A DNA stretch of 17,599 nucleotides from JAGMCJ01 sp046761005 (lineage in GTDB: Archaea; Thermoplasmatota; Thermoplasmata; RBG-16-68-12; JAGMCJ01). The stretch spans positions 1 through 17,599 of the forward strand of contig JBHIFI010000032.1 in the NCBI GenBank assembly GCA_046761005.1. Reading direction: 5' to 3'. Every line of letters begins with the position of its first letter. Position 1 is the first letter of the stretch. The translations under genes and the position numbers were made by a program. This document shows, one piece after another, positions 13,201 through 17,599 of this stretch. The notes under the pieces are model-generated. The model did no database searches. It was not told where the DNA came from and saw nothing but the letters and a program-made list of their open reading frames with translations.

Positions 13201-15193
13201 AGGTTTCGATAGGAATTCGGGGACGAGATATGCGACTCGGGGAGACTTCGGAGAATACGATGCTGTCTCCAAGGGAAGCTACAATGCCTATTTCACGGAA
13301 CAGGCTGGGAAGGTAAAGTTCGAGAAGGACGGATACTATTTCAGCTGGGATCTTCCAACCGGCATTACTGCTACCGGAGATGGGGCAGAGAATATCTTCG
13401 GTGTTCTATCGGATTCCCATTTGGCCATAGACAATCATCAGGCTGGGTATTTCGATGCATTTGAGGGGATCGATGGCTCAATCATCTATGAATTCCAAGA
13501 CAGAACCCTAAAGGAGAACATCATACTGCATTCTCCTCCAAATCTTGACGCAGGCTCGGAGTTTCTCGGAATGCACTTTGGAGTCGACTATTCCGATGAC
13601 CTCCTTCCCTTTGTCGAGGGGAGTTCCTCCGGGGAAACGGTGGAAACCAGGAACCTAGACTTCTATCTCGGAAACGACAAAGTCTTTTCGGTGATGCCTC
13701 CCTATGCGTATGACTCTGCGGATGCTCAATTGGACTGCTCCTATCTCTTCTCGCCCTCCTCAAGAAGCATCCAGCTCATGTGCGATGCTAGCTGGTTCAT
13801 GGAAGTGAGCTATCCAGTAGTCATCGATCCCAGCGTCTACTACACGCTGGAGGACGATAGTATATACAACACTTCTGAGTACTTTGGCAGGTCAGTAGCA
13901 ATAGGCGACTTCAATGGAGACGGCTATGCTGATGTTCTTGGAGGAGCCCCTTTCAACAGCTATAATGGTGTAAGCCTCAGAGGCCTGGCTCATGTTTACT
14001 ATGGCCCCTTTACCGCAAATGACAACAGCCCCGATGTTACGATTCTGGGACCCACGACAAACGACAAACTCGGAACGGCGGTTGCTGCTGGACTGATAAA
14101 CAGCGACTCATATTGGGATGCTGTTGCGAGCCAGTCAGATACTGATAATCCGCCCACGTACGTCTATTATGGCTGGCCCAGCTGGGAAGGAGAAGAAACC
14201 ACTCCGAATGTGACTATTAGTAGTGAGGGTGGAGCGTTCGGGGATGCCTTGGCGGTTTGCAATGTTGATAACAGCGACTACGATGATGTCATAGTAGGGG
14301 CGCCTACCAAAGCCGCAGCAGGAAAGGCCTACATATATTTGAGTCCTTTATCCTCGACAGAATCAGCACCAGATGATACTCTCGCGCCTCTGAACGACAC
14401 AGATGGAAGATTCGGGGACTCCCTTGCTTGTGGCAAGATTGACAGTGACAATTACTACGATGTTGTTGTGGGGGAACCCTGGGCCGACATAATGGGAGGT
14501 ACAAATAAGAACGGCAGAGTAAGCTTCTTCAAAGGCAGCAACATAGATTTTGAATCTGGGGAGGAGACTCCGGACAGTGTCCTCGAATATAGGCAGGAAA
14601 ACGAGGAACTCGGAACCGATGTAGACGTTGGCAAGATCAATTCGGACAGCTATGACGATATAATAGTTGGAGCTCCCGAAAACGACCAGGGAGGAAATAA
14701 CGTTGGAAGGGCCTATATATATCTTGCTGAATCAGACGGCTCCGGAATCACCAACGATAGTTCTCCTGACGTCGAAATAGAGGGACAGTCCAGCGAAGAG
14801 AAGTTTGGATTCTCCGTCTTTGCAGGTAATATAATGGGCACTTCCGTTGGAGATGTGGCCATTGGTGCTCCATACGCGGACGAAGGCGGCACAAGCAGAG
14901 GTGCCGTCTACGTGTTCGAGGATCCTGTCAATGACAACTCAACATACGATGACAAACTGAGCGGTGACCAGGACTCTGAACTTCTGGGATATGCCCTCGA
15001 CGGAGGAAAATTCAGCAATGACAACCTCCTCGTTCTTGCTGTGGGCTCCCCTTACTGGGATGATGGAAGCGACCTCAACGAGGGCAGAGTTTTCGTCTGG
15101 ATGATTCCAGAATTTCCGACAGAGGCGCTCCCGATAGCATTCGTACTCTTCATCCCTCTGGCAATAGCCTACCGCAGAAGAAGAATCACTTGA
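10244..15193 (+). CDS. Giant membrane-spanning surface protein: TPR, zinc ribbon, ING/TNG linker, FG-GAP propeller, PEF-CTERM
   Basis: The 1649-residue product starts with a Lys run and two or so TPR motifs (about 46-112). A zinc ribbon follows with C161, C164, C175 and C178 (CPMC, CPTC), then coiled coil to about 310. A Gly-Asn linker (329-373) holds LING, RINGLING, GLINGLTNG and MTNGLG. One membrane helix spans about 388-408. Outside, two IDGSIDDW-like domains resembling family 9 carbohydrate-binding modules start near 411 and 732. Asp-rich calcium loops follow (about 803-856; DTDLDSVPNDVDG, DFDNDGIPDSMEGGD). An FG-GAP, integrin-like beta propeller covers about 1215-1610 (GDFNGDGYADVLGGAPF and copies). 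The tail IPEFPTEALPIAF plus a helix and RRRR is a PEF-CTERM archaeosortase signal. It may link cytoplasmic partners to surface binding; function is unproven. Confidence 0.85.
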   Translation: MPKKKKKKFTEDFIKKWKETTTEEEISRTKRILKRQEELLRKHPRNVNLWFARGELLRSIGEYEKALKCYDAVVKLEPEHKAVYNARASVLAALGRREEAVKSYQKALELARKAEEEVLEVEPAVKDLEELIEEVIPPEKIKEIIEKIGPPEEEAEEYFACPMCGELLDPEESRCPTCGTEFLEEIDEEEILKRLEVLESEIAEKEKKLSPEEEAYRKKLEKWRRQGYNVLPLEEVLQKEPHRARTAFFQFEENLKKVEILRGSLRSLPTEGFEEDIEKIELMLRSPYKIWAIEAEMERLWEKVEEEERKREVVPPEKEIPPKVPPREGLINGRRREAMIPPGRINGLINGIERARRGLINGLTNGMGMTNGLGSLRFKREEIRGRWKLLLPIAVAMILVASSFFVTVARVTEGKIAIDGSIDDWKGVLLTESRESPMLNPNVDIVETAVYDDSGFLTFYVQVLGTILQGNGDELLDTFFIFMDTDRSGATGYRIEGIGADRMIEIFGSGNTVTQALMHEYDTARGKDDWNGWFKPRSIRAVADSSNLEAEVDWNILSMDVHPIDVLFASHGFDGDQDMADLVVSNVGGSLEVVEESYLDDWVVSGTNEILLRLTMTAHGMDIQITQIYAEMIGTASPSEISDVKLLDENLVTIDTTYPSNIVTFELNLTVQEGSFEVLYVAVDTTSASQNTVGMRIRQPSDVLTEGGSVTLRTENPANGIGLGYLGSVKEGYSIDGAFFDWVGTPDMPGDVSNDNPNIDIVSYSSANETDSFFFFLEVEGRILKGTAIPYTGREKIVPPPTVDTDLDSVPNDVDGPNGTDIYRYDFDNDGIPDSMEGGDVDSDGLVDYPAGPDLYLNTTIRNDYLPEYRGKNVSRYIGPVEKPQNVGEDVLRAFVDTEPGVGYLYDRETGFYADYLLEISGKNGDELKREFLSFGGVSPGQWIWDPAGTPSFAKDPNKLEAGVDLTGLLIGPTFDVRFDTTDWSGGFDRNSGTRYATRGDFGEYDAVSKGSYNAYFTEQAGKVKFEKDGYYFSWDLPTGITATGDGAENIFGVLSDSHLAIDNHQAGYFDAFEGIDGSIIYEFQDRTLKENIILHSPPNLDAGSEFLGMHFGVDYSDDLLPFVEGSSSGETVETRNLDFYLGNDKVFSVMPPYAYDSADAQLDCSYLFSPSSRSIQLMCDASWFMEVSYPVVIDPSVYYTLEDDSIYNTSEYFGRSVAIGDFNGDGYADVLGGAPFNSYNGVSLRGLAHVYYGPFTANDNSPDVTILGPTTNDKLGTAVAAGLINSDSYWDAVASQSDTDNPPTYVYYGWPSWEGEETTPNVTISSEGGAFGDALAVCNVDNSDYDDVIVGAPTKAAAGKAYIYLSPLSSTESAPDDTLAPLNDTDGRFGDSLACGKIDSDNYYDVVVGEPWADIMGGTNKNGRVSFFKGSNIDFESGEETPDSVLEYRQENEELGTDVDVGKINSDSYDDIIVGAPENDQGGNNVGRAYIYLAESDGSGITNDSSPDVEIEGQSSEEKFGFSVFAGNIMGTSVGDVAIGAPYADEGGTSRGAVYVFEDPVNDNSTYDDKLSGDQDSELLGYALDGGKFSNDNLLVLAVGSPYWDDGSDLNEGRVFVWMIPEFPTEALPIAFVLFIPLAIAYRRRRIT

Positions 15194-16022
15194 GCGAGTA
15201 GACCTTCCTTCCAAGACTCTCAAACTTCTTGGAAAGAGAATCGAGAGCGTATTGAAGCGCGTCTGCAGCTTTCAAAGAACCGTCTGTCTCGAAGTGGAAA
15301 TGTATCCTTGTTGAATCGCCCTCAACAGAAATACACTTCTTGGGGCACTCCTCGACACAAGATCGGCAGAAATTGCACTTCAGCCTATCCTTCACTTCCA
15401 CACTCTTCTTCTTAACCAGAAAAACATCGCGGGGGCAACACTCCGCGCACTTCCCGCAAAAATCGCATCTTTCAGGCTCGATTTCGATCATAGGATAGTA
15501 CTTGTACCCGACTCCATGGGCTACCTGCCATTTCGCATGTTCTTTGCCCGTTCCAAGTACGGCAGTCGCATAAACGAGCATCGCTTGACCCTTTCCGAGC
15601 TTCACGATTGGGATTTTTTCATCGACCACCTTCAGTCTGGAATCCCCCACGGGCTCGAGGTCGCCTGAATAGACAATTGAGGGCCCCTTCTTGTTGAGAG
15701 AATACATTATCGTGCAGTTGGGGCATCCCTCACCCGCGCAATCCTTACACTGATTTCTGAATGTGAAAAGCTCTAAATCGGTTGGAATAGGTATCATTCC
15801 CAATCTGTGGGCGATGATCTCATCGAAGAGCGGCGTGACGCTCTCATATTCTTCGCCTTCTTCGCCACGAATGGGTCCAAGATGGAACTCAACATCCTCG
15901 ATTGCCATCTTTGGTATGTCGGCTATCAGAGTTCTTCTCAGCGCATTTGCAAAATTTGGATCAACATCCTCGAAAATCAGCTCTGCGTGTTTCTCATCTA
16001 GCTTCAGAACATCGACATTCAT
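15186..16022 (-). CDS. rpoD (rpo3): DNA-directed RNA polymerase subunit D with two 4Fe-4S motifs
   Basis: Archaeal RpoD, the counterpart of bacterial alpha and eukaryotic Rpb3, pairs with subunit L to begin polymerase assembly. The 278-residue product has the alpha-like domain (MNVDVLKLDEKHAEL, NALRRTLIADIPKMAIEDVE). A CKDCAGEGCPNC cluster sits in the inserted region, followed by a ferredoxin-like domain with two complete CxxCxxCxxxCP motifs: CDFCGKCAECCP and CNFCRSCVEECP. The dimerisation domain resumes after it (HFHFETDGSLKAADALQYAL). Both 4Fe-4S sites look intact. I start it at ATG 16022, two bases above the S11 stop codon (16024-16026), rather than at 16067 inside S11, because homology begins at MNVDV. 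It is last in its operon here and overlaps the giant gene by 8 bp end to end. Confidence 0.95.
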   Translation of the reverse strand: MNVDVLKLDEKHAELIFEDVDPNFANALRRTLIADIPKMAIEDVEFHLGPIRGEEGEEYESVTPLFDEIIAHRLGMIPIPTDLELFTFRNQCKDCAGEGCPNCTIMYSLNKKGPSIVYSGDLEPVGDSRLKVVDEKIPIVKLGKGQAMLVYATAVLGTGKEHAKWQVAHGVGYKYYPMIEIEPERCDFCGKCAECCPRDVFLVKKKSVEVKDRLKCNFCRSCVEECPKKCISVEGDSTRIHFHFETDGSLKAADALQYALDSLSKKFESLGRKVYSLK

Positions 16023-16023
16023 T

Positions 16024-16413
16024 CTAGACCCTTCTACCCCGCCTACCGCCCTTTGATTTTCCCCCATCGTGAGGGATTGGAGTGACGTCCTCTATCCTAC
16101 CGATCTTCAATCCTGCTCTCGCCAGCGCCCTTATTGCCGACTGTGCACCAGGACCAGGTGATGTCGACTTGTTTCCACCCGCCGCTCGGATGCGGACATG
16201 TATGCTATCGACTCCCTTCTCTTTCGCTATGTCAGCGACCCGCTCAGCGGCCCTCATGGCTGCGTAGGGAGAAGACTCATCCTTTGCCGCTTTCACGACC
16301 ATCCCGCCGCTGCATTTTGTTAGGGTCTCGGAACCCGTGAGGTCTGTCAGGGTGATTATGATGTTATTGTAGGATGCATAGATATGTGCGATCCCCCATC
16401 GAGCCAATCTCAC
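16024..16413 (-). CDS. rps11: 30S ribosomal protein S11
   Basis: The 129-residue product is the universal small-subunit protein uS11 of the platform near the 3' end of 16S rRNA. It shows WGIAHIYASYNNIIITLTDLTG, the KAAKDESSPYAAMRAAERVA helix, IRAAGGNKSTSPGPGAQSAI and the basic tail GGKSKGGRRGRRV. The start is GTG at 16413, overlapping the S4 stop codon (GTGA), which implies coupled translation. The TAG stop is two bases before the RpoD start. Confidence 0.97.
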   Translation of the reverse strand: MRLARWGIAHIYASYNNIIITLTDLTGSETLTKCSGGMVVKAAKDESSPYAAMRAAERVADIAKEKGVDSIHVRIRAAGGNKSTSPGPGAQSAIRALARAGLKIGRIEDVTPIPHDGGKSKGGRRGRRV

Positions 16414-16979
16414 TCCTCCGTTTCCTCATCCGGTTCCTCGGTCGTCTCGATTTCAACATCGGGTCGGGCGGGATGCATATCGTGGGACAAAGGTGAGAAC
16501 TCATGATAGCCAATCTTTCCTTCCTCGATCCTCTTCACCAAATACCCTGGAATCGTAACCTTCCTTCCGGCTATGGCGACATGTCCATGAACTATGAGCT
16601 GTCTGGCATGGTTGGGAGTATATCCCAGCCCTTTGATATATGCCATAGTTTGGAGTCTCCTTGAAAGAATCGCCTCAACATCGAGAGCGAGAACATCATC
16701 CAGAGTGGCCCCTTCCTCAGGGAGTATGCCTATACGTCCGAGCTTTGCCAGAAGCTCCTCTGTCTCCTTCTCTGCCTGCTCATCTCCGTATCTACTTTGA
16801 GCTTGCAAGATTCTTGAACGCTGTCTGAATCTTCGAAGAAGAGACTGTACCTTCCAAAGCTCCCTCTTATTCTTCAAGCCGTACTTCTTCAAGAGCTCGT
16901 CCTCATGCTTTATCCTCTCGCTTTGCCAGGGATGAGAAGGTGCCTCATATTTCCTTCTTGGAAACTTCGGATCTCCCAT
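16410..16979 (-). CDS. rps4: 30S ribosomal protein S4
   Basis: This uS4 protein binds 16S rRNA early in small-subunit assembly. The 189-residue product has the archaeal start MGDPKFPRRKYEAPSHPW and the S4 RNA-binding domain, with RRLQTMAYIKGLGYTPNHAR and QLIVHGHVAIAGRKVTIPGY. An acidic tail (EIETTEEPDEETEE) ends the protein. It starts 7 nt after the S13 stop and overlaps the S11 start by 4 bp. Confidence 0.97.
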   Translation of the reverse strand: MGDPKFPRRKYEAPSHPWQSERIKHEDELLKKYGLKNKRELWKVQSLLRRFRQRSRILQAQSRYGDEQAEKETEELLAKLGRIGILPEEGATLDDVLALDVEAILSRRLQTMAYIKGLGYTPNHARQLIVHGHVAIAGRKVTIPGYLVKRIEEGKIGYHEFSPLSHDMHPARPDVEIETTEEPDEETEE

Positions 16980-16986
16980 TCAGGGC

Positions 16987-17484
16987 TCACTCCTTCTTCC
17001 TTTGGCGCATGGCCAGTCTTGCTGCCTTCTTCATGACGCCGACTGTGAGGCCCGTTCTGCCATTGGAGCGGGTTCTCTGACCCCTCACTTTCTGGCCCAT
17101 CTCGTGTCGAATTCCCCTGTAACACCGGATCTTTTTCATAAGGTTGACATCGTCCCTGAGACTTATGTCGAGATCTGCCCCGATTCTATGGTGATCCATT
17201 CCCGTTTCAAAATCTTTTCTTCTGTTCAAAAGCCAGGGGGGGATGACATTGGGTAATTCTTTCAGGGTGGTCTCAATCTCCTCAATCTTATCGTCGGAGA
17301 GGTCACCTATGCGGGATCTTCTGTCCAGGCCCAGCTGGTCCGCAATGACCTCAGCTGTCCTAGTCCCCACACCCTTCACTCCAGAGAGAGCAATCACGAC
17401 GGATTTGTCCCCCTGAAGGTCGGTGTTGGCGATTCGAACTATGTATTTGAATTCGCTCTTCTCTTCCTTATTCTCGGTTGCCAT
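16987..17484 (-). CDS. rps13: 30S ribosomal protein S13
   Basis: The 165-residue product is uS13 of the 30S head, which contacts the large subunit and P-site tRNA. It shows YIVRIANTDLQGDKSVVIAL, the helix-hairpin-helix SGVKGVGTRTAEVIADQLG, the CYRGIRHEMGQKVRGQRTRS block and a basic C-terminus. An extra charged N-terminal segment (MATENKEEKSEF) precedes the fold. GAGGG lies just before the ATG. It is the first gene of the S13-S4-S11-RpoD operon in the standard archaeal order. Confidence 0.97.
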   Translation of the reverse strand: MATENKEEKSEFKYIVRIANTDLQGDKSVVIALSGVKGVGTRTAEVIADQLGLDRRSRIGDLSDDKIEEIETTLKELPNVIPPWLLNRRKDFETGMDHHRIGADLDISLRDDVNLMKKIRCYRGIRHEMGQKVRGQRTRSNGRTGLTVGVMKKAARLAMRQRKKE

Positions 17485-17525
17485 TCGCTACCCTCTGGCT
17501 ACGATTACGCGTACTTAAGAAAGAG

Positions 17526-17537
17526 CTATTATTTAAG
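17526..17537 (-). promoter_or_regulatory. TATA box of the S13 operon
   Basis: The minus strand reads CTTAAATAATAG about 45 nt above the S13 ATG. Transcription would begin near 17505, with a leader of about 20 nt carrying the GAGGG ribosome site. Confidence 0.5.
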
Positions 17538-17563
17538 AGTTGGCGTACTCAGAACCTTGCCCC

Positions 17564-17599
17564 TCAGGCGGTTTCCAGATCCCTCTCTCCTTCGGGAAG
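17564..17599 (-). CDS. Possible C-terminal end of an upstream gene
   Basis: From the right edge one minus-strand frame reads LPEGERDLETA and stops at TGA (17564-17566). The composition is plausible for a protein end, and the S13 promoter follows at once. Only 11 residues are visible, so this is a guess. Confidence 0.25.
   Translation of the reverse strand, partial: LPEGERDLETA

Noticed and set aside
16023..16067. Longer N-terminus for RpoD starting at 16067
   Set aside because: The extra 15 residues lie inside the S11 gene and have no RpoD similarity. The ATG at 16022 begins the conserved MNVDVLKL segment.

Overview
The window looks like a chromosome segment from an uncultured archaeon, most probably a member of the Thermoplasmatota (Euryarchaeota). 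The archaeal assignment rests on an S13-S4-S11-RpoD operon whose RNA polymerase subunit D carries a ferredoxin-like domain, archaeal TATA boxes and Shine-Dalgarno sequences, a class III (pilin-type) signal peptide, and a PEF-type archaeosortase signal. The narrower assignment is an inference, based mainly on the odd ING/TNG repeats in the 1649-residue surface protein, which I associate with that lineage.

Layout. Positions 1-660 (minus strand) hold the start of a membrane-anchored collagen-like protein that runs off the left edge, and a tiny two-helix membrane protein. Positions 949-2079 (plus) are ammonia-dependent asparagine synthetase AsnA. Positions 2087-2602 (minus) are a GNAT acetyltransferase frame broken by one in-frame TAG. 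Positions 2771-4582 (minus) encode a pilin-signal protein with a von Willebrand A domain set inside a pilin-like domain. Positions 4583-5565 contain no intact gene. They hold an operator-like site, a decayed replication-protein-like fragment, an array of five TTCGG-N12-CCGAA palindromes about 54 bp apart, and a TATA box.

Positions 5566-8432 (plus) form a compact run: a radical SAM protein resembling a two-protein lipoyl synthase subunit, a short lipoate-protein ligase, and a Ca2+/H+ antiporter. Positions 8464-10012 hold small genes: an unidentified minus-strand frame, a flavin-reductase-like protein, and two short charged coiled-coil proteins that converge. Positions 10244-15193 encode the large protein, with a cytoplasmic TPR and zinc ribbon part, ING/TNG linker, membrane helix, long extracellular region with FG-GAP propeller, and PEF-CTERM tail. 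It converges with, and overlaps by 8 bp, the ribosomal/RNA polymerase operon (minus, 17484 down to 15186).

How the parts fit. Three genes build the cell surface: the collagen-like protein, the VWA pilin-like protein and the PEF-CTERM giant. Two adjacent genes point to lipoylation. The right end is core transcription and translation. The least explained region is 4583-5565, where an ordered palindrome array sits directly upstream of a good TATA box and a roughly 230-nt untranslated leader.
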